Shown here piece after piece: positions 1-8,647 of a stretch of DNA of 64,000 nucleotides. The DNA is from DATBGO01 sp050011895 (GTDB taxonomy: Bacteria > Actinomycetota > Actinomycetes > Streptosporangiales > Streptosporangiaceae). Within the stretch, counting starts at the first letter, position 1; each line of letters opens with the position of its first letter. The notes beneath the pieces are model-generated. The model was not told the DNA's origin and ran no database searches. It saw only the letters and a program-made list of their open reading frames with translations. The translations under genes and the position numbers were made by a program. The DNA lies in contig JBEKIF010000025.1 in NCBI GenBank assembly GCA_050011895.1, forward strand, positions 1-64,000, given 5' to 3'.

Positions 1-33
1 CTGCTCCAGCTCGGGCAAGGACAGCTCAGTCAC
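1..33 (-). CDS. Left-edge partial CDS, probable regulator (N-terminal 11 codons)
   Basis: Only the first 11 codons lie in the window. Reading leftwards from a GTG at 33-31 gives V-T-E-L-S-L-P-E-L-E-Q. A GGGAGGG Shine-Dalgarno sits just upstream (36-44 on the opposite strand). The gene diverges from an MFS exporter, and a perfect inverted repeat lies immediately upstream. This is the usual arrangement of a MarR, TetR or PadR-type local repressor next to its exporter. The family cannot be determined from 11 residues; the regulator call is inference from context. Confidence 0.45.
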   Translation of the reverse strand, partial: MTELSLPELEQ

Positions 34-44
34 GGGACCCTCCC

Positions 45-70
45 ATCTGGAAGTCTAGTAACTTCCAGAT
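45..70. promoter_or_regulatory. Perfect 10-bp inverted repeat, putative operator
   Basis: ATCTGGAAGT (45-54) and ACTTCCAGAT (61-70) are exact reverse complements separated by 6 nt. The site lies 11 nt upstream of the start codon of the divergent left-edge gene, where a repressor would block transcription. It is probably an autoregulatory operator; the cognate protein is unknown. Confidence 0.55.
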
Positions 71-279
71 TAGAGTCGCAACCTGCGCCTTCCCAGGACC
101 CCTACGCTCGTGTCGCACACCCGGCCGAGACTGCCTGGCCACGGTTTTGTCGGTACCCCCGCCTAGCATCGGTGACGTACCGGAACTGCCACGGAGGCGT
201 ACTGGAATGGCTGCGGGATGACCCGATGTTGTGCCCTGATGCGAGAACGCCCGCACGGCTGATATCGGCCAGTGAGAGT

Positions 280-297
280 TCAAGATATGTCTTGACG
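280..297 (+). promoter_or_regulatory. Inverted repeat overlapping a possible -35 box of the MFS gene
   Basis: TCAAGA (280-285) and TCTTGA (290-295) form a 6-4-6 inverted repeat. The right arm overlaps TTGACG (292-297), a good -35-like hexamer about 65 bp upstream of the exporter start. No convincing -10 was seen. It may be a second operator or simply promoter sequence. Confidence 0.3.
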
Positions 298-361
298 GGC
301 TGACCAGGCTTGGCGCAAACGTGCAGTAAGTGCGGCCTGGCCGGCGGCGTGAGGAGGAACC

Positions 362-2293
362 GTGAAGAGGTACCGGGGAAACCCGTGGGCCGTTCTGCTG
401 GTGGTCTCGCTCGGGTTCTTCATGACGCTGCTCGACCTGACGATCGTGAACATCGCGATCCCGGACATGATCACCAGGCTGCACGCCTCGCTCGACGACA
501 TCCTGTGGGTCATCAACGCTTATGCGCTTGTCCTCGCGGTGCTGCTGATCACCGCCGGACGGCTGGGTGACCTGTTTGGCCAGCGGAAAATGTTCGTCAT
601 CGGGATCGTGGTGTTCACCCTGGCGTCGGCCGCGTGCGGGCTGGCACCCAACGCCGCCACCCTGATCGTCTTCCGTGCCGTGCAGGGCCTCGGTGCAGCG
701 CTCCTGGTGCCGCAGACGCTGGCGATCCTGACCATGGTCTTCCCGCCGGAGCGGCGCGGCGCCGCCTTCGGTGTCTGGGGCGCGGTGGCCGGGGTAGCCA
801 CGATCGCGGGCCCCACCCTGGGCGGGCTGCTGGTGACCGCGTTCGACTGGCGGTACATCTTCTTCGTGAACCTGCCGATCGGCATCATCGTCATAGCCCT
901 GGCCGGCGTCCTGATCCCCGATCTCCGCACGGGCCGCAGGCACCGCCTCGACCTGACCGGCGTCCTGCTGGCCAGCGCGGCGCTGCTAGCCATCTGCTAC
1001 GGACTGGTGGAAGGGCAGCGGTACAACTGGTCCACGATCACCTCGTTCTTGAGCATCCCGCTCGTGCTCGCCGTGGGCGTGGTCCTGCTTGTTGTCTTTC
1101 TGCTGGTACAGCGGGCCAAGCAGGCGGATGAGCCGCTTATCCCGTTCTCGTTGTTCCGGAGCCGCAACTTCTCGCTGATGAACTGGGTCTCCGGCACGGT
1201 CACCATCGGCATGATGGGCATCTTCCTGCCATTCACCATCTACCTGCAGTCGGTGCTCGGCTTCTCGGCGCTGAAGGCCGGGCTCGCTATTGCGCCTGCA
1301 TCAGTTATCTCGATGTTCATCGCGCCGGTGGCGGGGCGGCTGTCCGACCGCATCGGCGGCAAGTTCATCCTGATGACCGGCCTGAGCTGTTTCGCGCTCG
1401 GGATGGGCTGGATAGCGCTGACCGCGCAGCCCAATTCAGCCTGGTACCACTTCCTGCCCGGGCTGATAGTGGCCGGCTTCGGCATGGGCTGCACGTTCGC
1501 CCCGATGACGACGGTGGCAATGCGCGACGTCCAGTACCAGATGGCGGGTGCCGCGTCCGGTGTACTTAACACCACCAGGCAGGTGGGTGCGGTGATCGGC
1601 ACCGCGGCGGTCGGGGCCCTGCTGCAGAACAGGCTGACCGTCTCGCTGGCCAGCCAGGCCAGGACGCGCACCACTGCGCTCCCGCCGGGCGCCCGGGACC
1701 ATCTCATCGCTGGATTCAGTGCCTCGGCCCATAACGGCATCGGCATCGGCGCGGGCCAGGGCGGCAGCAGCGTGAGCCTGCCGCCAGGCGTGACGGTGCA
1801 GCTTGCACGCGAGCTCGAGCGCATAGCCCAGGCGATCTTCACCAACGGATTTGTCGACGCGATGCGCTCGACGATGCTGTTTCCCATCGTGGTCCTCGTC
1901 GTCGGCGCCGCCAGCTGCCTGCTGATAAGGCGAACGCCGGCCGCGCCGTCCCCGGCGGCGGTGGGCGCCCGCGGCGGCGCACCGTCCGTGGTGAGCGGCC
2001 AGGATGCCGGACTGGCCAGGGCGGGCGGGCCGGCCGGCGCGCCAGCCGGGCACGACGGCGGGTTCGCGGGCCGAGACGGCGGGTTCGCGGGCCGAGACGG
2101 CGGGTTCGCCGGCCGAGACGGCGCGCTCGCGGGGCATAACGGCGGACTGGCCGGCCGAGATGGCGCGCTCGCCGGGCACGACGACACGCTCGCCGGGCAG
2201 GACGGGCGGGTACCGTTCGCAACCACGGCCGCGCCTGCGCCGCCTTCCGGGCCCGCGGGCGGCGCGGGCGGGTCGGCCGGGGCCGCCCAGTAA
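362..2293 (+). CDS. MFS drug exporter, DHA2 (EmrB/QacA) family
   Basis: Probable proton-coupled multidrug exporter of the 14-helix DHA2 family. The GTG start has a GAGGAGGAA ribosome site 3-10 nt upstream. Family signatures are clear: motif A (GRLGDLFGQRK, about residues 66-76), the motif B region around FRAVQGLGAALLVPQ, and antiporter motif C around GPTLGG. About 530 residues form the transporter. The last ~110 residues are not membrane: they are Gly/Ala/Asp-rich and built on a 7-residue repeat of the AGRDGGF type encoded by 21-bp DNA repeats (about 2045-2200). The divergent gene at the left edge is probably its repressor. Substrate unknown. Confidence 0.9.
   Translation: MKRYRGNPWAVLLVVSLGFFMTLLDLTIVNIAIPDMITRLHASLDDILWVINAYALVLAVLLITAGRLGDLFGQRKMFVIGIVVFTLASAACGLAPNAATLIVFRAVQGLGAALLVPQTLAILTMVFPPERRGAAFGVWGAVAGVATIAGPTLGGLLVTAFDWRYIFFVNLPIGIIVIALAGVLIPDLRTGRRHRLDLTGVLLASAALLAICYGLVEGQRYNWSTITSFLSIPLVLAVGVVLLVVFLLVQRAKQADEPLIPFSLFRSRNFSLMNWVSGTVTIGMMGIFLPFTIYLQSVLGFSALKAGLAIAPASVISMFIAPVAGRLSDRIGGKFILMTGLSCFALGMGWIALTAQPNSAWYHFLPGLIVAGFGMGCTFAPMTTVAMRDVQYQMAGAASGVLNTTRQVGAVIGTAAVGALLQNRLTVSLASQARTRTTALPPGARDHLIAGFSASAHNGIGIGAGQGGSSVSLPPGVTVQLARELERIAQAIFTNGFVDAMRSTMLFPIVVLVVGAASCLLIRRTPAAPSPAAVGARGGAPSVVSGQDAGLARAGGPAGAPAGHDGGFAGRDGGFAGRDGGFAGRDGALAGHNGGLAGRDGALAGHDDTLAGQDGRVPFATTAAPAPPSGPAGGAGGSAGAAQ
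2045..2205 (+). repeat. 21-bp tandem repeats encoding the exporter tail
   Basis: About seven in-frame copies of a 21-bp unit (GGGTTCGCGGGCCGAGACGG-like) encode AGRDGGF / AGRDGAL / AGHDDTL heptads in the cytoplasmic tail of the exporter. The first three units are nearly identical, indicating recent expansion. Confidence 0.8.
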
Positions 2294-2387
2294 CGGGGGC
2301 GCTCGGGCTTGACAGCCGCGGCCCGCCAGTCTCGTCCTGGCTGGGCTACGGCTGCGGCTGGCTTCACTGTGTTGCCGGAGAGGCAGG

Positions 2388-3764
2388 TCAGCGGGCGGGC
2401 TCGAACAAGGCCGGCGCCCACAAGCCGGGAAGTTCCTCCGGATCGGGCTCGAAGGGGAACCTCGAGCTGAACGCGGGCTGGAGGTCGGACAGCCAGATGG
2501 CCTGCGGATCAAACCGTGCGAAGAACGGCTTCCCGACCAGCTCGGGGTCACGGGCCTGGATCATGTGCAGGGCGAAGACCTTCTCGCCAGCTACATCCAC
2601 GACGCCGTCGATGCACAGCTTGCCCGGAGTGGCCGACATGGACGGCCCGCGCACCGTCCTGCATAGGCCAGAAACGCTCCGGTAGGCGTCGCGGTAGATC
2701 TCATATCCCCTGGCCAGCGGCACAGCGAAGTACCCTTGCGGGCCCGTGTCCCGTTCGACGAACATGTAGTAAGGCACCATCCCCATCCGGCTCTGGGACC
2801 GCCACATCGCCGACCAGACCGCCGGATCATCGTTGATGGACCTGATCAGCGGGGCCTGGGTACGGATGACGGCTCCCGACGCCCTGATCCGGCGTACCGC
2901 CTCTGCCACCAGCGGCGGCTCGAGCTCGCGCGGATGGGAGAAATGCGCCATGAAGGCCAGGACGCGCCCTGACTGGGCTACCCGCTCGAACACGCTCAGC
3001 GTGTCATCGGCATCCGGGTCAGTGACGAAACGCTGCGGCCAGTAGGACAGTGACTTGCTACCGATCCGGATCGACTCGATGTGGTCAAGCCGCGGGTCGA
3101 GCAGCGGCTCGACGTAGCGGCGCAGCACGTCGGCGCCCATGATCATCGGGTCCCCGCCGGTGATCAGGACGCTCGAGACCTCGGGATGGCTCCGGAGGTA
3201 TGCGGTGACCCTGCCCATGTCGTCTGTCGCCATCTTCATGTCTGGCTCGTCGACGAACTGCGCCCACCGGAAACAGTAGGTGCAGTACGCATGACAGGTC
3301 TGCCCTTGCTTGGGGAAGAGCAGCACGGTTTCGGGGTACTTATGCTGCACTCCTGGCACCGGCTCATCGTCCAGATCGGGAATGTTGAGCGCCAGCTGGC
3401 CTGCGGGATGCGGGTTCAGCCGGATCCGGACGTCATGTGCCGCGGCGCGCAGCGTGCTCTCCGGTGCGCCGCCGGCCAGCAGGTCCGCCAGTCTCCGGAT
3501 GTCTGGCTCGGGCAGCATGTCCGGCTGCGGGAAGACCAGCCGGTAGATGGGGTCGTCTGGCGCCGCATCCCAGTCGATCAAGCGGTCGACGACGTAGGAG
3601 TTGGTCCGGAACGGGAGGACCGTTGCCACAGCCCTGACTGCCAGCCGCTCAGCAGGCCCCAGCCCTGCCCGGTCAGCAAGCGCATCGAGATGCTTCGCCG
3701 TGAACGCGCGGAACCGACGGCCCGCCGCCGGATTGGCAGCGCCCGTCTGCTCATATCCAGTCAC
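2388..3764 (-). CDS. KamA-family radical SAM aminomutase-like protein
   Basis: Lysine 2,3-aminomutase family member, 458 residues from a GTG at 3764 preceded by GGAGGGAGA. The open frame runs further upstream, but the ribosome site fixes this start. The radical SAM cluster ligands CxxxCxxC are C157, C161 and C164 (TCHAYCTYC), followed by the GGDP SAM-binding motif (LITGGDPM). Family members use PLP on a lysine in a PGGGGK motif. Here the corresponding stretch reads ATPGKLCIDG (K382), lacking the glycine run, so the substrate may not be L-lysine. It is convergent with the MFS gene. It could be an aminomutase for another amino acid or an orphan catalyst. Confidence 0.75.
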   Translation of the reverse strand: MTGYEQTGAANPAAGRRFRAFTAKHLDALADRAGLGPAERLAVRAVATVLPFRTNSYVVDRLIDWDAAPDDPIYRLVFPQPDMLPEPDIRRLADLLAGGAPESTLRAAAHDVRIRLNPHPAGQLALNIPDLDDEPVPGVQHKYPETVLLFPKQGQTCHAYCTYCFRWAQFVDEPDMKMATDDMGRVTAYLRSHPEVSSVLITGGDPMIMGADVLRRYVEPLLDPRLDHIESIRIGSKSLSYWPQRFVTDPDADDTLSVFERVAQSGRVLAFMAHFSHPRELEPPLVAEAVRRIRASGAVIRTQAPLIRSINDDPAVWSAMWRSQSRMGMVPYYMFVERDTGPQGYFAVPLARGYEIYRDAYRSVSGLCRTVRGPSMSATPGKLCIDGVVDVAGEKVFALHMIQARDPELVGKPFFARFDPQAIWLSDLQPAFSSRFPFEPDPEELPGLWAPALFEPAR

Positions 3765-4252
3765 GCATCTCCCTCCGTCGGTCGCCGCCCCGGGCAGGGT
3801 CGCCGGACGTGCGAGCGTCGCCAGCTGGCGGCAGGATGCTGCGGATCGCCAGGTCACTTACCTTTGGGACGCAGATGACAGCATCTGCGCTAGTGATTAG
3901 CTATACGAACAGGTCCCGTTTAGAAGACACTCAAGGACCGCCCAGGGTTCCCTGCAGTAGTCGGGAGCCACCAGATCTGCCCCCTGATGACGGCCGCCCG
4001 CTCTGACCAGAGGCTCCATGCTGACATCGCGGGCCGGGTTACGCATCCCCCGTTTGGATAATCGTTGATCATCGCTTGATGACAACATGTCACCTGCTGT
4101 AGCGGCGGCTTACCCAACGCGCAGGCCGACCACACTCGCAGCCGCCCAGCTTCACCGTCGGCCGACCACGCATAGCCGGTTGTGCGGCAGGTCAGGCGAG
4201 CGTCGGCAATGCCGGCGAGATGCGGCCCGCCAGCAAATGAGAAGCTGGCCGG
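3765..4252. other. 488-bp intergenic region without a recognised gene
   Basis: This lies between the divergent KamA-like and plsX genes. The part around 3880-4090 is less GC-rich than the surroundings (runs such as GATTAGCTATACG and TGGATAATCGTTGATCATCG) and should hold the two promoters. No convincing ORF, tRNA or strong hairpin was found. Confidence 0.5.
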
Positions 4253-5500
4253 ATGCGGGACACCGGTGACGCCCGTTCGCCTGGCGACCCCCGTCCGTAT
4301 GGCGGCGCCGACGATACCCTGCCACCCGGCGAACCGCTTCAGCACGGCGACGGCCAGCAGGGCAGTAGCCCGCACAGCGACGGCCAGCGAGATAGCAGCC
4401 AGCAGGGCGATGCGGCACCGCGCGGTGCCGCTCACCGGGGCGACGCGCCGCCCGTCGGCGCACTCCCGCCAGTAACGATCGCGGTAGATGCGATGGGCGG
4501 AGATCACGCCCCGGCGGAAATCGTCGCCGGGGCCGTCGCGGCGGCGCGGTCCGGTGGCCTGCGCATCGTGCTTACAGGCCGGCCCGGCCTGCTGCGCCCG
4601 CTGCTTGCCAAGCACGGAGCCGTCGACGAGATGCGGATCGTCAGCGCCGAGGATGCCCTCGGCATGAGCGAAGGCGCCCTCGCAAGCTGGCGCAGGCCCC
4701 GGTCCAGCATTGCCGTCGCATGCCAGCTGGTCAGGCGCGGCCAGGCGGCCGCCGTCGTATCGGCTGGATCGACCGGCGGGATAGTGGCTACCGCGCGGTT
4801 CCGGCTGCGGTCGTTGCCCGGAGTCGCCCGCCCTGCGCTCGCTGTCGTGCTGCCCACCAGGCCCGGTCCGACGCTACTGCTGGACGTCGGCGCGATCGCC
4901 GACCCGAAGCCGGAGATGCTCGTTCAGTTCGCCCAGCTCGGCGTGGCGTACGCGCAGGCCGCGCACACCATCTCCGAGCCTCGCGTGGGCCTGCTGACGA
5001 TCGGCGCGGAGCCGGATAAGGGCAACAAGCTGGCGCGGCGCGCGTATGAGCTTCTGGATGCCGCGCCCCCGCACGGCGCCGCGCCGATCAGTTTCGTCGG
5101 CAACGTCGAGGGTTCTGACTTGCTGACCGGCAAGGTGGACGTGATCGTGACCGACGGCTTCACCGGAAACGTTGCGCTCAAGACGCTGGAAGGCACTGCC
5201 GCGTTCGCCGGCCGAGAGCTGCGGGAAGCCCTGAGCGGATCGGCCTCGGCCCGTCTCCGCGCTCTGCTGCAGCGCCGCGCCTTGCGTGACCTCAGCGCGC
5301 GACTGGACGCCGAGAGCTACGGCGGCGCGGCGCTGCTCGGCCTCGAGGGGACGGTGGTGATCGCGCACGGGGCCGCCACCGCCCGCACTGCCGCAGCTGC
5401 CTGCAGGCTGGCGGCCGCCCTGGCGACCGGCGAGATAACCGAACGGATCAGGGAACGGCTCGGCCCGCAGCGCGGCGGCCATTTCCTACGCCGCCCCTGA
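4253..5500 (+). CDS. plsX: Phosphate acyltransferase PlsX, with repeat-derived N-terminal extension
   Basis: PlsX makes acyl-phosphate from acyl-ACP for phospholipid synthesis at the membrane. The catalytic core begins near residue 73 with VTIAVDAMGGDHAP, the family hallmark, and includes VSAGSTGG and the later GNVEGSDLLTGKVDVIVTDG region. The core of ~340 residues is normal length. The first ~72 residues are Gly/Gln/Asp/Ser-rich, with an imperfect 10-residue repeat (GDGQQGSSPHS / SDGQRDSSQQG). No in-frame ATG, GTG or TTG lies between residue 1 and the core, so the extension seems to be translated. The ribosome site is weak. Imperfect 50-bp repeats start directly after the stop. Confidence 0.85.
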   Translation: MRDTGDARSPGDPRPYGGADDTLPPGEPLQHGDGQQGSSPHSDGQRDSSQQGDAAPRGAAHRGDAPPVGALPPVTIAVDAMGGDHAPAEIVAGAVAAARSGGLRIVLTGRPGLLRPLLAKHGAVDEMRIVSAEDALGMSEGALASWRRPRSSIAVACQLVRRGQAAAVVSAGSTGGIVATARFRLRSLPGVARPALAVVLPTRPGPTLLLDVGAIADPKPEMLVQFAQLGVAYAQAAHTISEPRVGLLTIGAEPDKGNKLARRAYELLDAAPPHGAAPISFVGNVEGSDLLTGKVDVIVTDGFTGNVALKTLEGTAAFAGRELREALSGSASARLRALLQRRALRDLSARLDAESYGGAALLGLEGTVVIAHGAATARTAAAACRLAAALATGEITERIRERLGPQRGGHFLRRP

Positions 5501-5620
5501 TGACCGGCAGCCCCGGGCCGGCCTGACAACCAGCATCCCGCGCCAGCCTGCTGACCGGCAGCCCCGGGCCGGCCTGATAACCACATCCTGCGCCAGCCTG
5601 ATGGTTGGCGGCCGGGCCGC
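5501..5620 (+). repeat. Two ~50-bp direct repeats starting at the plsX stop codon
   Basis: Units 5501-5551 and 5552-5600 share TGACCGGCAGCCCCGGGCC and a CGCCAGCCTG end; a third decayed unit follows (TGATGGTTGGCGG). The first unit begins on the base after the plsX TGA. The array is non-coding. Confidence 0.75.
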
Positions 5621-5709
5621 CCGGCGCTTGCTGTCTGCGGCCTGATCCGGCGGCTGCTGCAGCCGTTACGTGAGCGCGGGATCTGGCCGCTGGCCGATAG
5701 GCTGAGTCC

Positions 5710-7440
5710 ATGACGGATCCGGAGGTGGCCCTCGCCGGGCTCCTGGGCGCGGCGCTCGGCGCCGAGTTCGGCGCGGACTACGCTGGCGCCGATCCGGTCA
5801 TCAGGCCGTCCCAGTTCGCCGACTTCCAGGCCAACGTGGCCCTGCCGCTGGCCAAGCGGCTCGGCCGCCCGCCGCGCGACATCGCCGCTCAGCTGGTCGG
5901 TCACCTGGACGGCAGCGACGTGTGCGAACGGGCTGAGGTGAGCGGTCCCGGCTTCATCAATCTCACGCTGCGCGACGAGTGGATCGAGGCCCAGGCGTCC
6001 GGCCAGCTCGGCGACGCCCGCCTCGGCGTCCCGGCTGCTGATCCACCGCAGAAAGTGGTCGTCGACTACTCCGGGCCCAACGTCGCCAAGGAACTGCACA
6101 TCGGCCACTTGCGTGCCACTGTGGTCGGCGACGCGATCGTGCGAGTGCTGGAGCACCTCGGCCATGAGGTCACCAGGGCGGCGCACCTCGGGGACTGGGG
6201 CACTCAGTTCGGGATGCTGATCGAGCACACGCTCGATATCGGCGAGCGGGCCACCTACGAGCAGCTCGCCGAGGGCGAGTTCACCGCCTTTTACCAGGCT
6301 GCCAGGGCGACGTTCGACTCCGATCCGGCGTTCGCCGACCGGGCCAGGCGCCGCGTCGTCCAGCTGCAGTCCGGTGATGAGCAGACGCTGCGGCTGTGGC
6401 AGCTGCTCGTCGGTGACTCCATGGAGTACCTCCGCAAGATCTACGCCAGGCTGCAGGTCACGCTCACTGATGAGTTCATGGCACCGGAAAGCTTCTACAA
6501 CCCGATGCTCGCCGACGTCTGCGCCGAGCTTGAGGCATCGGGCCTGGCGGTGCTCAGCGACGGCGCGCTCTGCGCGTTCCCGCCGGGCTTTACCGGCCGC
6601 GACGGCAGGCCGCTGCCGCTGATGCTGCGCAAGAGTGACGGCGGTTACGGGTACGACTCCACGGACCTCGCTGCTATCAGGTACCGGCTGCGGGATCTCG
6701 GCGCCACCAGGATCATCTACGTGGTCGGGTCCGAGCAGCATCAGCACTTGCAGATGGTGTTCGCCACCGCGCGTCAGGCCGGCTGGCTAACCGGCGCGGC
6801 CAGCGCGGAGCACGCCGTGATCGGCCTGGTGACCGCGCCAGGGGGGCACCGGCTGCGCACCCGCAGCGGCGACCAGGCCAAGCTGATCACGCTGATCGAC
6901 GAGGCCGTCGGACGGGCCGACAAGGTCATCGAGGATCGCTACGAGGATCCCGCCGAGCGCAGCCGGATCGCCGAGGCGGTCGGGATCGGCGCGCTGAAGT
7001 ACGGCGACCTGTCGGTTGCCCGTGACTCGAGCTACGCTCTCGACTTCGACCGGATGCTGGCGCTGACCGGCAACACCGGGCCTTACCTGCAGTATGCGAC
7101 CGCCCGGATCCGGTCGATTTTCCACAAGGCCGGGCTTGAGCCGGAGGCCGCCGCCGGCCCGATCAGGCTGACCGACGGCACTGAGCGGGCGCTTGCGTTG
7201 CATCTGCTGGGTTTTGGCGCGAGCGTCACCGATGTGGCGAGCGCGGCTGAGCCGCACCGGCTCGCCGGGTTCTTGTTCGAGACGGCGAGCGCGTTCACCG
7301 CGTTTTACGAGCGCTGCCCGGTGCTGAAGGCTGCCGACGAGTCGGTACGGAATAGCAGGCTGGCGCTGTCCGCGCTAACCCTGCGGGTGCTGCTGACCGG
7401 TCTGGGCCTGCTCGGCATCCCGGTTCCCGACCGCATGTAA
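5710..7440 (+). CDS. argS: Arginyl-tRNA synthetase
   Basis: Class I synthetase charging tRNA-Arg. The N-terminal Add-1-like tRNA D-loop domain covers about residues 1-110, followed by the catalytic Rossmann fold with SGPNVAKELHIGHLR (HIGH motif HIGH at ~133). The C-terminal DALR anticodon-binding domain ends in the typical IPVPDRM. At 576 residues it is of normal length. The start ATG at 5710 matches the family's N-terminus; no strong Shine-Dalgarno is visible. It is monocistronic in appearance, 210 bp after plsX. Confidence 0.96.
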   Translation: MTDPEVALAGLLGAALGAEFGADYAGADPVIRPSQFADFQANVALPLAKRLGRPPRDIAAQLVGHLDGSDVCERAEVSGPGFINLTLRDEWIEAQASGQLGDARLGVPAADPPQKVVVDYSGPNVAKELHIGHLRATVVGDAIVRVLEHLGHEVTRAAHLGDWGTQFGMLIEHTLDIGERATYEQLAEGEFTAFYQAARATFDSDPAFADRARRRVVQLQSGDEQTLRLWQLLVGDSMEYLRKIYARLQVTLTDEFMAPESFYNPMLADVCAELEASGLAVLSDGALCAFPPGFTGRDGRPLPLMLRKSDGGYGYDSTDLAAIRYRLRDLGATRIIYVVGSEQHQHLQMVFATARQAGWLTGAASAEHAVIGLVTAPGGHRLRTRSGDQAKLITLIDEAVGRADKVIEDRYEDPAERSRIAEAVGIGALKYGDLSVARDSSYALDFDRMLALTGNTGPYLQYATARIRSIFHKAGLEPEAAAGPIRLTDGTERALALHLLGFGASVTDVASAAEPHRLAGFLFETASAFTAFYERCPVLKAADESVRNSRLALSALTLRVLLTGLGLLGIPVPDRM

Positions 7441-7612
7441 CGAGGTTCCGCTGGCTTTAGGCTCGCTCGCGAGTCCGGCGCCGACTGCGGTCGCCATTGT
7501 CCAACGCCTGTAGCGGCTTTCTGAGGCATTTGCCGGGATGTTCCCAGCCTGCTCCCAGGTTCCGCTGCCGCTCGTCCCAGGCCTGCGCGTCATCCTTCAA
7601 GGTATGGACAAC

Positions 7613-8488
7613 ATGTATCAGCCGCCGAGCGGCGGCCCGCAGGACAGCTGGCCGCAGCAGACCGGCGGCCAGCAGGAAAACCGGCGGCAGCCGACCGGCG
7701 GCCCGCAGGACAGCCGGCCCACCCAGGAGTTCGGCCCCGGTGGCGACCAGCCGCGGCGGCCAGGCCGCCGCCGGTCGACGCGCTGGGGCGCAGGGATCGC
7801 GCTGGCAGCGCTGCTGGCTGGCGGCGGGGCTCTCGCCGCTACTGAACTCGCCAGCAGCGCTGCCCCGGCCACGGCCGGATCCGGTCAGGCAGCCGCGCTG
7901 AACACCATTCTCAGCTCGGCTTCATCGCCGGCCTCGGGCGGTGCGTTGAGCTCAGCACCCGGCACGACCGCCGGTCCGGCCGCCTCCTCATCCACGGCCG
8001 CTTCCTCATCCGCTGCGAGCTCAGCTGACGCCGCCGCGCTGACCTCGACCACCCCCGCATCTGCAGGCTGGCCTGCCGTGGCCGGGCGCTGCAGGCAGGC
8101 GGTCATCAGGCTCAGGGCGACCAGGCATCCGAGGGCCGCCCTTGTCGTCGGGCGATTCTGCCGCAACCGCCTCGTGCGGCTGCGTGCGCTCGGCGGCCTG
8201 CACGGGCAGTTCACGTTCAGGACCAAGTCCGGACCGCGCACCCTCGCCTTCGCGCGTGGCGTGCTCGAGTCGGTCACCGCGGGGCAGGCGGTCGTCAAGT
8301 GTGCGGACGGCACCACCTGGACCTGGGACCTGGTAGCCAGCACCGTGGTGCGCGATGAGGGCAACGTGGTCGGCCGCAGCGCGCTGACCAGCGGCGAGCA
8401 GGTGTTCGCCGGCGGTCCCGTGGTCAGCGGCGCGAATGACGCCAGGCTGATCGTGATCCGCCCGGGCAAGGCGTCGTCGTCCAGCTAG
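7613..8488 (+). CDS. Membrane-anchored extracytoplasmic protein of unknown function
   Basis: No recognised family. The order is a Gln/Pro/Gly-rich cytoplasmic segment with TGGPQDS/TGGQQEN-type repeats (~35 residues), a basic stretch (RRPGRRRSTR), one membrane segment (IALAALLAGGGALAATEL), a Ser/Ala/Thr linker, then a C-terminal ~140-residue domain with three Cys and a beta-rich end. The start at 7613 has CAAGG at suitable spacing; ATG 7604 (nine bases upstream) is an alternative. It lies directly upstream of a two-component system, separated by a strong hairpin, so it may be sensed or controlled by it (inference). Confidence 0.6.
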   Translation: MYQPPSGGPQDSWPQQTGGQQENRRQPTGGPQDSRPTQEFGPGGDQPRRPGRRRSTRWGAGIALAALLAGGGALAATELASSAAPATAGSGQAAALNTILSSASSPASGGALSSAPGTTAGPAASSSTAASSSAASSADAAALTSTTPASAGWPAVAGRCRQAVIRLRATRHPRAALVVGRFCRNRLVRLRALGGLHGQFTFRTKSGPRTLAFARGVLESVTAGQAVVKCADGTTWTWDLVASTVVRDEGNVVGRSALTSGEQVFAGGPVVSGANDARLIVIRPGKASSSS

Positions 8489-8514
8489 CGGCCGGTGACG
8501 GCACGCCGGGAAGT

Positions 8515-8551
8515 GCCGTCGTCCGGGGCATCTGATGCCCCGGACGACGGC
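8515..8551 (+). terminator. Strong 16-bp hairpin, probable terminator
   Basis: A perfect stem of 16 bp (GCCGTCGTCCGGGGCA at 8515-8530 paired with 8536-8551) and a 5-nt loop lie 27 nt past the stop of the preceding gene. No U-tract follows, which is common for actinobacterial terminators. It insulates the response-regulator operon. Confidence 0.75.
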
Positions 8552-8647
8552 ATTGCTTACGAGTCTGAGCGCCGTCCGGCGCCAGCCGAACGCCGGTATC
8601 GGGTTCGCCGCAGTTGCCCCGACAAGCAAGAATGAACCCGGTATCTC

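Noticed and set aside
3765..4252. tRNA or known riboswitch in the KamA-plsX gap
   Set aside because: No T-loop GTTCGA-type motif, acceptor stem or known riboswitch core could be found by eye.
5317..6747. Long minus-strand open frame opposite argS
   Set aside because: It is antisense to a clear argS reading, contains no family motif and stems from the GC-rich third-position bias. The same reasoning removes the long antisense frames opposite the response regulator and kinase (8021-10830), clpB (20304-21500), fba (27488-28810) and clpC (59888-61635).
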